Assembly (NCBI GenBank): GCA_021775475.1
Contig: JAJFHS010000023.1
Span: forward strand, 1 to 62,014
Source: Hyphomicrobiales bacterium
GTDB taxonomy: Bacteria > Pseudomonadota > Alphaproteobacteria > Rhizobiales > JAJFHR01
DNA length: 62,014 nt
Direction of reading: 5' to 3'
A model generated the notes under the pieces. It saw only the letters and a program-made list of their open reading frames with translations, was not told the DNA's origin and did no database searches. This document shows positions 20,214 to 30,950 of the stretch, piece after piece (the stretch's first letter is position 1; each line of letters begins with the position of its first letter). The position numbers and the translations under genes were made by a program.

Positions 20214-21104
20214 CTAGAGCGCTTCCGCGCCAGATATAATTTCAATCAGTTCAGTGGTAATTTTCGCCTGGCGCGACCGGTTATAGGTCAACGTCAATTT
20301 GTCTATCATGTCGCCGGCATTGCGCGTCGCATTGTCCATCGCACTCATGCGTGCGCCCTGCTCACTGGCGGCATTTTCCAGCAACGCCCGGAAAATCTGC
20401 ACATTGACATTGCGCGGCAATAAAACTTCCAGAATTTCGCTCTCGTCGGGCTCATATTCATAACATGCACTTGGACCAGAAGATGCCGGCGCATGAGCGT
20501 CTTCATCGGCCACGATCTGGGCTGGTATAAGCTGCAAGGCTGTCGGGATCTGTTCAATCACCGATTTAAACTCAGCGTAATAGAGCGTGCAGACATCAAA
20601 CTCACCAGCTTCAAACATATCCAGAATTTTGTCGCCGACGCCCTGGGCATTGTGAAAGCCTACGTTTTTCACCCGGATTTCAATCAATTCGATAATCTGG
20701 GCCGAAAACTGACGCTTCATGGCGTCATGGCCCTTTTTGCCGACACAGAGAATTTTGACAGTCTTGCCCTGCGCCATAAGCGAGACGGCGTTTTCGCGGG
20801 CAATTTTCACAATCGAGGAATTAAAGCCACCGCACAGGCCACGTTCCGATGTGGCGACAATCAACAGATGAGTGTCTTGCTTGCCAGTTCCGGTCAGCAG
20901 TTTTGGTGCACCATCATTGCCGACCAAAACACCGGCAACATTGGCGAGCACCTGATTCATGCGCTGTGAATAAGGCCGGGCTGCCAAAGCCGTTTCCTGG
21001 GCGCGACGCAGTTTTGCCGCGGCGACCATCTGCATCGCTTTGGTGATCTTTTGCGTCGCAGTGACGCTGGCGATACGATCCTTGAGTTCCTTGAGGTTGG
21101 CCAT
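20214..21104 (-). CDS. atpG: ATP synthase F1 gamma subunit
   Basis: The 296-residue central rotor shaft. The N-terminal [20 protein letters not shown] and C-terminal [20 protein letters not shown] helices form the antiparallel coiled coil, and the Rossmann-like middle contains [16 protein letters not shown]. It lies between atpA and atpD with short spacers. Confidence 0.97.
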   Translation of the reverse strand: MANLKELKDRIASVTATQKITKAMQMVAAAKLRRAQETALAARPYSQRMNQVLANVAGVLVGNDGAPKLLTGTGKQDTHLLIVATSERGLCGGFNSSIVKIARENAVSLMAQGKTVKILCVGKKGHDAMKRQFSAQIIELIEIRVKNVGFHNAQGVGDKILDMFEAGEFDVCTLYYAEFKSVIEQIPTALQLIPAQIVADEDAHAPASSGPSACYEYEPDESEILEVLLPRNVNVQIFRALLENAASEQGARMSAMDNATRNAGDMIDKLTLTYNRSRQAKITTELIEIISGAEAL

Positions 21105-21127
21105 CTATGCCGTTTCCTTAACCTAAC

Positions 21128-22657
21128 TCAACCAAATGACTTTGAAAAACTGTCTGAAATCGACTTGAGTTTTTCGTTTGACGCATCAGACAGGGCTTTT
21201 TCCTTGCGGATGGTCTCAAGAAGATCGCCGTGTTCTTCGCGCACGAAACGTAAGAAATCTTCTTCAAAACGCGCCACATCCTTGACATCGATCTTATCAA
21301 GATAACCGTTGACGCCAGTGTAAATAACCACAACCTGCTCTTCCACTTTCAGCGGAGAGAACTGACCCTGCTTCAGCAGCTCGGTCAATCGGGCACCACG
21401 GTTAAGCATCTGTTGGGTTGCTGCATCCAAATCGGAACCAAACTGCGCGAAAGCAGCCATTTCACGATATTGCGCCAACTCACCCTTAATCGGACCGGCC
21501 ACCTGTTTCATGGCTTTAATCTGGGCAGCTGAACCCACACGCGACACAGACAGGCCGACGTTCACCGCAGGACGAATGCCCTGATAGAACAGATCGGTTT
21601 CAAGGAAAATCTGACCATCGGTGATCGAAATCACGTTGGTTGGAATGTAAGCCGAGACATCATTGGCCTGGGTTTCAATCACCGGCAAAGCGGTCATTGA
21701 ACCGGAGCCATGATCTTCGTTGAGCTTGGCTGAACGCTCAAGCAAACGACTATGAAGGTAGAATACGTCCCCGGGATAGGCTTCACGGCCTGGCGGGCGA
21801 CGCAGCAACAAGGACATCTGGCGATAGGCCACGGCCTGCTTGGACAGATCATCATAGGAAATCAGTGCATGCATACCATTGTCGCGGAAATATTCCGCCA
21901 TGGCACAACCGGCAAACGGGGCAATGAACTGAAGCGGCGCGGGTTCGGACGCGGTGGCAGCAACAACGATGGAATATTCCATGGCGCCGTTTTCTTCCAG
22001 CACCTTAACGAACTGCGCAACAGTTGAGCGCTTCTGGCCTATAGCTACATAGACACAATAGAGCTTTTCGTTCTCATTATCACTCTCATTGACGGACTTC
22101 TGATTGAGAATGGCATCGAGAACAATGGCGGTTTTACCAGTCTGGCGGTCACCAATGATCAATTCGCGCTGGCCACGGCCAACAGGAATAAGCGCATCAA
22201 TCGCTTTCAGACCTGTCTGCATCGGCTCATGCACAGATTTACGTGGCAGAATGCCGGGAGCCTTAACATCAACAACACTGCGTTGTTTGGCTTTAATCGG
22301 ACCCTTGCCGTCAATCGGGTTACCCAGCGGGTCAACCACACGGCCGAGCAATTCCTTGCCCACGGGCACATCGACAATGGCACCGGTACGTTTTACCGTG
22401 TCGCCTTCTTTAATGTCTCTGTCGGAGCCGAAAATAACCACGCCGACATTGTCGACTTCAAGGTTAAGCGCCATGCCGCGAATACCACCGGGGAATTCGA
22501 CCATTTCACCAGCCTGAACATTATCAAGCCCGTGAATACGCGCGATACCGTCACCAACTGACAGGACCTGGCCAATTTCCGATACTTTAGCCTCTTTGCC
22601 AAAGCCTTTAATCTGTTCTTTTAAAATTGCGGAGATTTCCGCAGCTTTTATATCCAT
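21128..22657 (-). CDS. atpA: ATP synthase F1 alpha subunit
   Basis: The 509-residue non-catalytic nucleotide-binding subunit with Walker [15 protein letters not shown], the [17 protein letters not shown] signature and the C-terminal helical domain. The ATG overlaps the atpH stop by one base (TGATG), so the genes are coupled. Confidence 0.98.
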   Translation of the reverse strand: MDIKAAEISAILKEQIKGFGKEAKVSEIGQVLSVGDGIARIHGLDNVQAGEMVEFPGGIRGMALNLEVDNVGVVIFGSDRDIKEGDTVKRTGAIVDVPVGKELLGRVVDPLGNPIDGKGPIKAKQRSVVDVKAPGILPRKSVHEPMQTGLKAIDALIPVGRGQRELIIGDRQTGKTAIVLDAILNQKSVNESDNENEKLYCVYVAIGQKRSTVAQFVKVLEENGAMEYSIVVAATASEPAPLQFIAPFAGCAMAEYFRDNGMHALISYDDLSKQAVAYRQMSLLLRRPPGREAYPGDVFYLHSRLLERSAKLNEDHGSGSMTALPVIETQANDVSAYIPTNVISITDGQIFLETDLFYQGIRPAVNVGLSVSRVGSAAQIKAMKQVAGPIKGELAQYREMAAFAQFGSDLDAATQQMLNRGARLTELLKQGQFSPLKVEEQVVVIYTGVNGYLDKIDVKDVARFEEDFLRFVREEHGDLLETIRKEKALSDASNEKLKSISDSFSKSFG

Positions 22658-23217
22658 CAGCCAACCTCTTTCATGGCGATTTTCAAGCCGTCAAGCTTGG
22701 TTTTAAGGGAACTATCAACCATCCTGCTGCCGACCTTTACGATCAGACCACCCAGCAAAGAGGCATCTACGTGGGGTACGAGTTTAACGTCGCGACCCAC
22801 GACTGCTTTTAATTCCGCTTTCACGGCATTCATCTGCTTTGTCGTCAGCTTGGTAGCCGATGTGACTTCAGCGGTAATTTCTCCGCGGTGCTGCGCCAAT
22901 AACATGGAAAAAGCCTTGATCATGTCCTCAATGGCGAAAAGCCTGCGGTTAGACGTGATCAGACTGACAAAATTCAGCGTCAGTTTGGAAATTTTTACTT
23001 TTTTGAAAACAGTACTTAAGGCGCGCAATTGTTCACCGGTGGAAAACACCGGGCTTTTGACCAGACGATCCAGGTCGGGGCTGCTTTCCAGCATTTCCTG
23101 AATTTTGCCAAGATCTTTCGAAATACCATCGAGAGATTTGCTTTCAAGCGCCAACTCAAACAGAGCTGTCGCATAACGTCCGGGCATTCCTGCTAGTATC
23201 GGGTCTTGTCCTGCCAC
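22657..23217 (-). CDS. atpH: ATP synthase F1 delta subunit
   Basis: A 186-residue delta (OSCP) subunit linking F1 to the peripheral stalk. The N-terminal domain begins [20 protein letters not shown] and the C-terminal domain contains [22 protein letters not shown]. The chosen start is a GTG at 23217 with a GAAAG upstream; this keeps the usual short leader before the conserved GRYA segment. It is first of the F1 operon. The Fo genes are elsewhere, as usual in Alphaproteobacteria. Confidence 0.95.
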   Translation of the reverse strand: MAGQDPILAGMPGRYATALFELALESKSLDGISKDLGKIQEMLESSPDLDRLVKSPVFSTGEQLRALSTVFKKVKISKLTLNFVSLITSNRRLFAIEDMIKAFSMLLAQHRGEITAEVTSATKLTTKQMNAVKAELKAVVGRDVKLVPHVDASLLGGLIVKVGSRMVDSSLKTKLDGLKIAMKEVG

Positions 23218-23455
23218 TTAGAATTTCTTTCAACAATTATCTAAAAACCAACACCAGTCAGCGGTTAAATCTTTGAATATATGTCACTTTTACAATACGA
23301 TACGCAACTGCAGGCGCTCAAAACGCCTGCCGCCGCGCATGCTCTATCACACATGGCAGGCCCATGCAATATGGACACTTGAATTGAGTGCACAAAATAG
23401 ACACTTTTCGCCCTCATCCCTGCCTCGGCCATGATTATATGCAATTGTTGCTGAA

Positions 23456-25639
23456 TTAAAAGAAACTTTGCGGGTCAACATCAATCGAAAGCCGGAGGTT
23501 TGAGGGTATTTTGAGCGGTTGCAGCCATTGGGAGATATATTTTTGCACATTAAAATCCCGCTTTGTTTTGACTAACAAGCGATAGCGGTGGCGCCCGCGA
23601 ATAACAGCAATGGGAGCGGGAGCTGGCCCCAATACGCGCGCACCATCGCCGGAAGGAGCGCTGCGGGCAAGCATTCGGGCAAATTGTTCGACGCCGGTCT
23701 GTGATGGGCCGGATAAAATGATGCTGGCCAATCGGCCATAAGGCGGAAAGCCCGAGCGTTTACGGACTTCACGTTCGTGATCATAAAAGGCATCGCGATC
23801 GCCTTTAATCAGGGCGTCAATGGCGGGATGTTCGGGGGCATAGGTTTGTATGAAGGCGCGCCCCGGCTGTTTTTCGCGCCCGGCGCGCCCGGCGACCTGA
23901 CGTAAAATCTGATAGGTGCGCTCGGCACCGCGCGGGTCACCCTGACCAAAGCCAATATCAGCATCAATAATGCCCACTAAAGTAAGGCCGGGGAAATGAT
24001 GGCCTTTGGCCGCTAACTGGGTGCCGATAATCAGATCAACTTTGCGCTCAGCGATGTCAACAAGCATATCACTCAGACTTTTGTGCGACGACATGTCGCT
24101 GGACAGAATACTCAATCGCGCTTCGGGAAAGAGTTCGACTGCTTCTTCGGCGATGCGCTCAACACCGGGACCACACGCAACAAGCGAGCCTTGCGCCTGA
24201 CATGAGGGGCATTCATCGGGCCGGTTGGTGTTAAAGCCACAATGGTGACATTGCAACTGGCGGCGAAAACGGTGTTCGACCAGCCAGGCATCGCAATCGG
24301 GGCATTTAAAACGGTGCCCACAGCGTCTGCACAGGGTGAGGGGTGCGTAACCGCGGCGGTTCAAAAACAGCAGCACCTGTTCACCATCGCCCAAAGTTTC
24401 CGCCATGGCGGCCACCAGACGCGGCGCAATCCATTTTTGCGGTTCAGGACCTTCGGTTTTAAGGTCGATGATATCCATCTGCGGATAACTTGCACCAGCA
24501 TGGCGACGGGTCAATTGAACCGACTGGTAGCGCTCGTTGTCGACATTCACAAGCGTTTCCAATGCCGGGGTGGCAGAACTCAAGACAACGGGAAACTTTC
24601 CCAGAGTTGCGCGAACAACCGCCATATCGCGGGCGTGGTATATAACGCCATCTTCCTGCTTGAAGGCGGTGTCATGTTCTTCATCAACCACAATCAGCCC
24701 GAGATCGCTAAACGGCAGGAACAATGCTGAGCGCGCACCGATAACCACCCTTGCTTCGCCCAAAGCAACGCCGCGCCAGACGCGTTGACGCATGCGGGCC
24801 GTCATGCCGGAATGCCATTCAGCCGGCCTAACGCCAAAGCGCTGTTCAAACCTTTTAACGAAGCCTTTGGTGAGCGCAATTTCCGGCAGCATTAACAAGA
24901 CCTGCTGACCGCGTTCCACAGTGGCGGCAATGGCTTCAAAATAAACTTCGGTTTTGCCTGAGCCGGTGACGCCATCCAGCAAGGTTACGGAATATTTGCG
25001 TGCAGCTACATTGGCGCGCAAAACAGTTGCAGCTTTTGCCTGTTCGGCTGAAAGTTGCACCTGGTGGGCGCGCGGGTCTGGCTTATCGAAGGATTTCAGC
25101 GGCGGCAACACTTCGCCGACAAGGGTTTTGGTGTCGATTAGCCCGCGCACAACGCTCATGGTTACCCCGGCCATTTCGGCCAATTCTGCCGGTCGCAACA
25201 AGATGTTATCGCTAGCTGCTTCAAGCACACGCTGGCGCTGCGGCGTTAAGCGCGCCGGTTCAGGGCCGCCAGTCCTGTAACCCATCTGCGGCTTAGGCGG
25301 GGACAGGGCTTCGGTGGAGCGCAGACACATGCGCAGGATAGACCCCGGTGCGCTTAAAGTGTACCCGGCGACCCAATCAACAAACCGGCGCTGGATTTCC
25401 GGCATCGGTGGTGTCTCAAACCGCTCAGCTACATATTTAAGCCGGTCGCGGGAGATTTCAGGTTCTTCGCCTGCTTCTTCGATTGACCAAACCACACCAG
25501 CCATCTGGCGCGGGCCTAAAGGAACACGCACATAATGGCCTGGCACCAGATCCATGGCCGCCGGAGCAAGATAGGAATATGCCACAGGCAGTGCCAGTGG
25601 CAGCAAAACCTGCACACAGACTTCATCTGCCGTTGCCAT
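23456..25639 (-). CDS. priA: Primosomal protein N' (replication restart helicase PriA)
   Basis: A 727-residue superfamily 2 helicase that reloads DnaB at collapsed forks. Walker A is GVTGSGKTEVYFEA and Walker B VDEEHDTAFKQ. The two zinc sites are in the CRRCGHRFKCPDCD and CHHCGF/CPSC cluster, and helicase motifs QLAAKGHHFPGLTLV and QVAGRAGR are present. I start it at 25639 (MATADEV), because the longer frame to 25696 adds 19 residues unlike the family. A gap of 238 nt separates it from atpH; it holds a 7-bp GC hairpin (about 23310-23330) but no gene. Confidence 0.95.
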   Translation of the reverse strand: MATADEVCVQVLLPLALPVAYSYLAPAAMDLVPGHYVRVPLGPRQMAGVVWSIEEAGEEPEISRDRLKYVAERFETPPMPEIQRRFVDWVAGYTLSAPGSILRMCLRSTEALSPPKPQMGYRTGGPEPARLTPQRQRVLEAASDNILLRPAELAEMAGVTMSVVRGLIDTKTLVGEVLPPLKSFDKPDPRAHQVQLSAEQAKAATVLRANVAARKYSVTLLDGVTGSGKTEVYFEAIAATVERGQQVLLMLPEIALTKGFVKRFEQRFGVRPAEWHSGMTARMRQRVWRGVALGEARVVIGARSALFLPFSDLGLIVVDEEHDTAFKQEDGVIYHARDMAVVRATLGKFPVVLSSATPALETLVNVDNERYQSVQLTRRHAGASYPQMDIIDLKTEGPEPQKWIAPRLVAAMAETLGDGEQVLLFLNRRGYAPLTLCRRCGHRFKCPDCDAWLVEHRFRRQLQCHHCGFNTNRPDECPSCQAQGSLVACGPGVERIAEEAVELFPEARLSILSSDMSSHKSLSDMLVDIAERKVDLIIGTQLAAKGHHFPGLTLVGIIDADIGFGQGDPRGAERTYQILRQVAGRAGREKQPGRAFIQTYAPEHPAIDALIKGDRDAFYDHEREVRKRSGFPPYGRLASIILSGPSQTGVEQFARMLARSAPSGDGARVLGPAPAPIAVIRGRHRYRLLVKTKRDFNVQKYISQWLQPLKIPSNLRLSIDVDPQSFF

Positions 25640-25806
25640 ATTCAAAATCCAGCTCCTTTGGTGGTGCGCCTTAAAATATTGATATTTTTCGTCCAAAATG
25701 TAGAGTGTCGCTCAAGCGATAACAACTCTGACTTGATTCGCATGTTTTACTGTTCCCATAAACATGTAACAGGCTTGGGCAACAACAAAGGTAAAAGACC
25801 TTAACT

Positions 25807-26460
25807 ATGAAATTTTTTATTGATACTGCCGTTATAGAAGAAATTCGCGATCTTAACGATACCGGCATGGTTGATGGAGTGACAACCAACCCGTCGCTGA
25901 TTGCCAAATCTGGGCGCGATTTCAAGGAAGTCATTGCCGAGATCTGCGATCTTGTGGAAGGTCCGGTGAGTGCCGAAGTTGCAGCATTAGAGGCTGACAA
26001 GATGATTGCCGAAGGCCGCACACTTGCCAGCATTGCCAAAAATGTGGCGATTAAAGTGCCGTTGACCTGGGACGGGCTCAAAGCCTGCCGGGTATTGTCC
26101 AGCGAAGGCACGATGGTCAATGTCACCTTGTGCTTCAGCGCCAATCAGGCGTTGCTGGCGGCCAAGGCGGGAGCCACATTTATTTCTCCTTTCATTGGCC
26201 GCATTGATGATCTGGGCTTATCGGGCATGGAGCTGATTGAGGATATTCGCATTATTTATGATAATTATGAGGCGCTCAATACTGAAATTCTAGCCGCCTC
26301 CATTCGCTCGCCGGTGCATGTTAAAGAAGTTGCCTTAGCGGGAGCGGATGTTGCCACCATTCCCGCAGCAGTGCTCAAGGGTCTGGCGCAGCATCCGTTA
26401 ACCGACAAGGGGCTTGAAGCCTTCATGGCCGATTGGGCAAAGACCGGTCAGACTATTTGA
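25807..26460 (+). CDS. fsa: Transaldolase family fructose-6-phosphate aldolase
   Basis: A 217-residue protein of the small TalC/Fsa transaldolase subfamily. The N-terminal [20 protein letters not shown] and [17 protein letters not shown] motifs are present, the Schiff-base lysine lies in [15 protein letters not shown], and the [15 protein letters not shown] segment is conserved. Members either interconvert sedoheptulose-7-P and glyceraldehyde-3-P with erythrose-4-P and fructose-6-P, or cleave fructose-6-P; sequence alone does not separate these. It is transcribed alone on the plus strand, divergent from priA. Confidence 0.92.
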   Translation: MKFFIDTAVIEEIRDLNDTGMVDGVTTNPSLIAKSGRDFKEVIAEICDLVEGPVSAEVAALEADKMIAEGRTLASIAKNVAIKVPLTWDGLKACRVLSSEGTMVNVTLCFSANQALLAAKAGATFISPFIGRIDDLGLSGMELIEDIRIIYDNYEALNTEILAASIRSPVHVKEVALAGADVATIPAAVLKGLAQHPLTDKGLEAFMADWAKTGQTI

Positions 26461-26498
26461 AAAATGTTGCATTTAACTGGCACCACACCCCTCCCCTT

Positions 26499-26613
26499 CG
26501 TCATCCTCGGGCTTGACCCGAGGATCCATAGTGCTGCCTTCAACGAAAACGTGAAATTATCTATTATAGAAAATCCAGAGGAATGGATCCTCGGGTCAAG
26601 TCCGAGGATGACG
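26499..26613. repeat. Long inverted repeat (REP/BIME-like element) between the aldolase gene and xerC
   Basis: Arms 26499-26529 and 26583-26613 match at 30 of 31 positions as an inverted repeat, with a 53-nt spacer. Each arm is itself a near palindrome with a CCTCGGG...CCCGAGG core. The same core recurs in the hairpin at 57232-57281. Dispersed elements with this motif are familiar in alphaproteobacterial intergenic regions. Confidence 0.8.
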
Positions 26614-26656
26614 CGTTAGGTGAGTTTGGTTTAACCCGACACGCTTTAGGTTATGA

Positions 26657-27625
26657 ATGACAAAAACAGCGGCAAGTTTTCTGTATGCAGGGCGCGATGT
26701 CTCGGCTGAAACCGGGGCCTGGCTGCATTATCTGATCACAGAAAAGCGCGTGGCTGACAAAACCGTTGAGGCCTATACGCGTGATATCGAGCAGTTTTTT
26801 GAATTTCTGTTTGGGCATCTGGCCGGTGCTGCGAGCCTGAAAGATCTGGCTGAACTGAGCCCGCGTGATTTCAGGGCCTTTCTGGCCAGCCGGCGACGTG
26901 ATGGTGCCAGCAACCGCACGGTTGCGCGTAATCTTTCCGCCATCCGTTCCCTGTTTCGATTTTTGGAGAAAAAAGGCACGTTGACCAACCCGGGTCTGGC
27001 GGCGATCAGAAGCCCGAAGATTGCCCACTCGGTGCCAAAACCGCTTAGTGTTGATGCCGCCAGACGGCTGGCCTCTCCCGACACTCTGGCATCCGGGGCC
27101 GGGACACAAAAATGGATACTGGCGCGTGATGCGGCTGTTTTCACTTTGCTGTATGGCTGTGGTTTGCGTATTTCGGAAGCTCTGGGCTTGTGTTTGCACG
27201 AAGCACCAATAAAGCCCGAACATCAGGTTTTGATCATTACCGGTAAAGGCGGCAAAATGCGGCAGGTACCGGTGTTGCCGGTGGCGCGCGAGGCAATCGC
27301 CAAATATCTCGAATTATGCCCGCATGTCCTTGTAGCCGAAGGCCCGTTGTTTGTCGGTGCACGCGGCAAACGCCTGAGTGCGCGGATCATCCAGCTGGCA
27401 ATTGCGCGCCTGAGGGGAGCTTTGGCCCTGCCGCACACCGCCACGCCCCACGCCCTGCGCCACAGTTTTGCTACGCATCTGTTAAGTGCTGGCGGTGATC
27501 TGCGCGGTGTGCAGGAATTGCTCGGCCACGCCAGTCTGTCGACCACGCAGATTTATACCGAAGTCGATAGCGAACATCTGCTGAAGCAATATAACAAGGC
27601 CCATCCACGCGCCGGGGCAAAATAA
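26657..27625 (+). CDS. xerC: Tyrosine recombinase XerC
   Basis: A 322-residue tyrosine recombinase for chromosome dimer resolution. An N-terminal SAM-like DNA-binding domain (DKTVEAYTRDIEQFFEFL) is followed by the catalytic domain with Arg in YGCGLRISEALGL, Lys in TGKGGKMRQVPV, HALRHSFATHLL (HxxR), the His of LLGHASLSTTQIYT and the nucleophilic Tyr of that segment. It is not next to mobile genes and sits where Rhizobiales keep xerC, near lpd and priA, so this is the housekeeping enzyme and not a phage integrase. It is convergent with the next gene, with 10 nt between stops. Confidence 0.9.
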   Translation: MTKTAASFLYAGRDVSAETGAWLHYLITEKRVADKTVEAYTRDIEQFFEFLFGHLAGAASLKDLAELSPRDFRAFLASRRRDGASNRTVARNLSAIRSLFRFLEKKGTLTNPGLAAIRSPKIAHSVPKPLSVDAARRLASPDTLASGAGTQKWILARDAAVFTLLYGCGLRISEALGLCLHEAPIKPEHQVLIITGKGGKMRQVPVLPVAREAIAKYLELCPHVLVAEGPLFVGARGKRLSARIIQLAIARLRGALALPHTATPHALRHSFATHLLSAGGDLRGVQELLGHASLSTTQIYTEVDSEHLLKQYNKAHPRAGAK

Positions 27626-27635
27626 GCCGATTGTT

Positions 27636-28088
27636 TTAACCCTTTCGGGTCAGGCGCACTTCTGTGTCAATGTCGCGCCTGCGCTCACTGCGATAGTTTA
27701 CAATCAGTTGAACATCAATTCTGTCGCCGCTCAATTTTATCCGTATAAACCGGTCGGCGGCAAAAGTGGAAAATGATGCCTGCAAATCACCTTTGGGGCC
27801 GATGCGGGCGCGGACCAGCCCCCAGGCGCAATTGGCGGGGTAACACTTGGCCCAGGCACGAACATACCAGCGCGCGCCGGGGACAATCAGGCCATTTTCA
27901 GTTTCTTCCTGCGTACACTGGTAGACTATATCGAGCTTGACCAGATCCTGGATGACAGCCTCGGAATTAACCCAGGTGCCTGCAAGTGGTGCATTGAAAC
28001 AGGCCGTCTGAGCCCCGGCACCCATCACAGTGGAGAGGAGAAATCCTACAAAAATCAGCGATGTCAGCTTCAATTGATGTTTAAACAT
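27636..28088 (-). CDS. Secreted protein of unknown function
   Basis: A 150-residue protein with a clear signal peptide (LTSLIFVGFLLSTVMGAGA, cut near AQT). The mature part begins with a CFNAPLAGTWVNS segment and contains four or five cysteines (CFNAP, YQCTQ, AKCYPANCAWG), suggesting disulfides in the periplasm. A beta-rich pattern continues to the end. I do not recognise the family. The GTG just upstream (28091) is possible, but the ATG at 28088 is the better start. Confidence 0.7.
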   Translation of the reverse strand: MFKHQLKLTSLIFVGFLLSTVMGAGAQTACFNAPLAGTWVNSEAVIQDLVKLDIVYQCTQEETENGLIVPGARWYVRAWAKCYPANCAWGLVRARIGPKGDLQASFSTFAADRFIRIKLSGDRIDVQLIVNYRSERRRDIDTEVRLTRKG

Positions 28089-28164
28089 CACTCAACCTCA
28101 CAAATTCAGAGGTTATTGTAGCAAGACATCCTGAATCAGGGGTAAAGAGCCAGCACTTGTGGTT

Positions 28165-28234
28165 GTCATCTCCGCGCAGGCGGAGATCTTCTATCAATCC
28201 GTGAGAAGATTCCCGCCTGCGCGGGAATGGCGAC
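28165..28234. repeat. REP-like inverted repeat downstream of lpd
   Basis: Two opposed REP-like units, one with a CTCCGCGCAGGCGGAG core and one with TCCCGCCTGCGCGGGA, each a palindrome and together an inverted pair ending in agatcttct/agaagatt around an 11-nt centre. It lies between the lpd stop and the secreted-protein gene on the same strand and may also serve as a 3' end for the suc-lpd transcript. Confidence 0.75.
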
Positions 28235-28261
28235 AGGAAGGGGTGGGTTCTCCGGTTATAT

Positions 28262-29668
28262 TCAACTGTGAATGGCGCGTTTATCCACGGCCATGGCCGC
28301 CTCCTTGACCGCTTCTGACAATGTGGGATGGGCATGGCAGGTGCGGGCAAGGTCTTCGGCTGAACCGCCAAATTCCATTAACACGCAAGCTTCATGGATC
28401 ATCTCGCCAACGGCTGCACCAATCATATGGACGCCAAGCACACGGTCGGTTTTTTTGTCAGCGAGAACTTTGATGAGCCCATCGGTTTTGCGTATGGCCT
28501 TGGCGCGGCCATTGGCGGTGAAGGAAAATTTTCCAACCACATAATCAATGTTGGCTTCTTTCAGCTCTTCTTCGGTTTTGCCGACAACGGCAACTTCGGG
28601 CATGGTGTAAACTACACCGGGAATTACATCATAGTTGACGTGTCCGGCCTGGCCCACCAGAATTTCGGCTAGCGCAACACCTTCATCTTCGGCCTTGTGG
28701 GCCAACATCGGGCCGTCAATTACGTCGCCGATTGCATAGATGCCATCAACAGAAGATTTGAAATGTGCATCCGTTTTGATGCGGCCGCGCGGGTCGAGTT
28801 CAACGCCGATTTCCTCAAGTCCCAGACCAACAGTATAGGGTATGCGTCCGATTGCCACCAGCATGACATCGGTTTCAATGATCGCTGCATCGCCGCCTTT
28901 CGCTGGTTCCACGGTTACCTTCAGGCCTTGATCAGTCTTTTCAACACCGGTGACCTTGGTGGAAAGCTTGAGGGTCATCTTCTGTTTTTTCATGGTGCGG
29001 GCAAAGGTCTTGGCGATTTCGCCATCCATGCCGGGCAGAATTCTGTCGAGGAATTCAACCACGGTAACTTGCGAGCCTAACCGGCGCCAGACTGAACCCA
29101 ATTCAAGCCCGATGACACCGGCACCGACCACCAACAGACGCTCAGGCACAGTTTCAAGTTCGAGTGCGCCAGTTGACGAGACGATCTGCTTTTCATCGAT
29201 TTCGATACCGGGCAGCTGAACCACGTCAGAGCCGGTGGCAATAACGATGTTTTTGGCTTCCAGGTTTTCGCTGCCCCCGGCATTGAGAGCAATTTCAACT
29301 TTGCCGGGACCAGTAATCTTGGCCGCGCCGTGAAAAGCTGTGATCTTGTTTTTCTTCAACAGGTATTCGACACCGGCAACATTGGTATCAATAACATCCT
29401 GCTTGTGACCCATCATGGCTGGCAGGTCGAGTTCGGGGTCGGGTATTTTAATGCCCAAAGCGCCAAATTCATGACCGGCTTCTTCAAACAGCTCTGAGGA
29501 ATGCAGGATGGCTTTCGAGGGTATGCAACCAACATTGAGGCAGGTGCCACCATGGGTTTTTCGTTTTTCCACCACGGCTACTTTCAGCCCCAACTGGCTC
29601 GCACGTATTGCACATACATAGCCGCCGGGCCCTGTACCAATGACGATAAGATCGAATGCCTCAGCCAT
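28262..29668 (-). CDS. lpdA: Dihydrolipoyl dehydrogenase (E3)
   Basis: A 468-residue flavoprotein that reoxidises dihydrolipoamide on the E2 core and passes electrons to NAD. It has the FAD-binding IVIGTGPGGYVCAIRA segment, the redox-active disulfide in GGTCLNVGCIPSKA, the NAD-binding VVGAGVIGLELGSVW, and the C-terminal HAHPTLSEA that supplies the active-site His-Glu. It is the last gene of mdh-sucCDAB-lpd, so it most likely serves 2-oxoglutarate dehydrogenase and perhaps other complexes. Confidence 0.97.
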   Translation of the reverse strand: MAEAFDLIVIGTGPGGYVCAIRASQLGLKVAVVEKRKTHGGTCLNVGCIPSKAILHSSELFEEAGHEFGALGIKIPDPELDLPAMMGHKQDVIDTNVAGVEYLLKKNKITAFHGAAKITGPGKVEIALNAGGSENLEAKNIVIATGSDVVQLPGIEIDEKQIVSSTGALELETVPERLLVVGAGVIGLELGSVWRRLGSQVTVVEFLDRILPGMDGEIAKTFARTMKKQKMTLKLSTKVTGVEKTDQGLKVTVEPAKGGDAAIIETDVMLVAIGRIPYTVGLGLEEIGVELDPRGRIKTDAHFKSSVDGIYAIGDVIDGPMLAHKAEDEGVALAEILVGQAGHVNYDVIPGVVYTMPEVAVVGKTEEELKEANIDYVVGKFSFTANGRAKAIRKTDGLIKVLADKKTDRVLGVHMIGAAVGEMIHEACVLMEFGGSAEDLARTCHAHPTLSEAVKEAAMAVDKRAIHS

Positions 29669-29689
29669 GGTTGCTCCTTGTTTGAGATT

Positions 29690-30946
29690 CTATAAATCGA
29701 GGACCAGACGCTGAGGGTCTTCAAGCTGCTCCTTGACCCGCACCAGGAAGGTGACAGCTTCCTTGCCATCGACAATTCTGTGGTCATAGGACAGGGCGAG
29801 ATACATCATCGGTCTGATTTTTATTTCACCGTCCACAGCCATAGGGCGCGGCTGGATTTTGTGCATGCCTAAAATACCTGATTGCGGTGCATTGAGGATG
29901 GGTGTCGACATTAAAGAGCCGTAAACTCCACCATTGGAAATGGTAAAGGTGCCGCCCTGCATGTCTTCAATGCCAAGCTTGCCATCGCGCGCGCGCGCTC
30001 CAACAACATTGATGGCTTTTTCTATACCGGCCAGACTTAAACCATCGGCATCACGTATAACCGGCACCACAAGGCCTTTGTCGGTGCCGACGGCAACGCC
30101 CATGTGATAATAGTTTTTGTAAACCAGATCGGTCCCGTCAATTTCGGCATTAACCGTAGGCACGTCTTTTAGAGCACCGATGCAGGCTTTGACAAAAAAG
30201 CTCATAAAGCCGAGCTTGACGCCATGCTTTTTCTCAAACAGCTCTTTGTAATCCTTGCGCACAGCCATGATGGCGGTCATGTCGACCTCGTTGAACGTGG
30301 TCAACATGGCGGCTGTGTTCTGGGCATCTTTCAGGCGCTTGGCGATGGTTTGGCGCAGGCGTGTCATGCGCACGCGTTCCTCGCGCGGGCTCTCTTCGGC
30401 AACGGCAGGGGCTTTGGCTTGTGGTGTGGGTGCCGCAACTGGCGCAGGAGTAGGAGTAGGAGTAGGAGTTGGGCTGGTACTGACACTGTCCATTACCGCA
30501 AGAATATCGCCTTTGGTCAAACGGCCATCCTTACCGGTACCGGATACAGTATCGGGGTCAATTTTATTTTCAGCCACTAGTTTGTTCACCGCTGGTGAAA
30601 GTGTTAGAGGACTATTGGCATTTGCTGCTTCAACCGGTGCGGGCTCCGGGGCCACAGCTAGTACTGGTGCTACTATTGGTGCCGCTACTGGTGCTGGGGC
30701 AACACCTGATCCTTCACCAATAGCCCCCAGCAAAGCGCCGACTTCGACGGTTTCACCGTCTTTGACCAGGATTTCCGACAACACTCCGGCGGCAGGTGCG
30801 GGCACTTCAATGGTTACTTTGTCGGTTTCCAGCTCAACCAGTGGTTCGTCCACCGCCACTGCATCGCCGGCTTTTTTGAACCATTGGGCGATGGTAGCCT
30901 CGGTTACACTTTCACCTAATGTTGGAACTCGTATTTCTGTCGTCAT
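29690..30946 (-). CDS. odhB: Dihydrolipoyl succinyltransferase (E2 of 2-oxoglutarate dehydrogenase)
   Basis: A 418-residue E2. The lipoyl domain (residues 1-76) carries the lipoyl lysine in [17 protein letters not shown], the subunit-binding domain (about 108-145) reads [20 protein letters not shown], and the catalytic domain ends with the His of [15 protein letters not shown]. Two Pro/Ala linkers separate them; the second contains [11 protein letters not shown] encoded by six-base repeats (about 30449-30472), a site prone to length change. It is 4 nt after sucA. Confidence 0.96.
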   Translation of the reverse strand: MTTEIRVPTLGESVTEATIAQWFKKAGDAVAVDEPLVELETDKVTIEVPAPAAGVLSEILVKDGETVEVGALLGAIGEGSGVAPAPVAAPIVAPVLAVAPEPAPVEAANANSPLTLSPAVNKLVAENKIDPDTVSGTGKDGRLTKGDILAVMDSVSTSPTPTPTPTPAPVAAPTPQAKAPAVAEESPREERVRMTRLRQTIAKRLKDAQNTAAMLTTFNEVDMTAIMAVRKDYKELFEKKHGVKLGFMSFFVKACIGALKDVPTVNAEIDGTDLVYKNYYHMGVAVGTDKGLVVPVIRDADGLSLAGIEKAINVVGARARDGKLGIEDMQGGTFTISNGGVYGSLMSTPILNAPQSGILGMHKIQPRPMAVDGEIKIRPMMYLALSYDHRIVDGKEAVTFLVRVKEQLEDPQRLVLDL

Positions 30947-30950
30947 GCCT

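Noticed and set aside
23310..23330. GC hairpin between priA and atpH as a terminator
   Set aside because: The stem is only 7 bp with no T run on either strand, so I note it only within the priA entry.
26657..27625. xerC as a mobile-element integrase
   Set aside because: Its place next to lpd and priA and its standard XerC motifs fit the housekeeping dimer-resolution recombinase; no attachment site or cargo is nearby.
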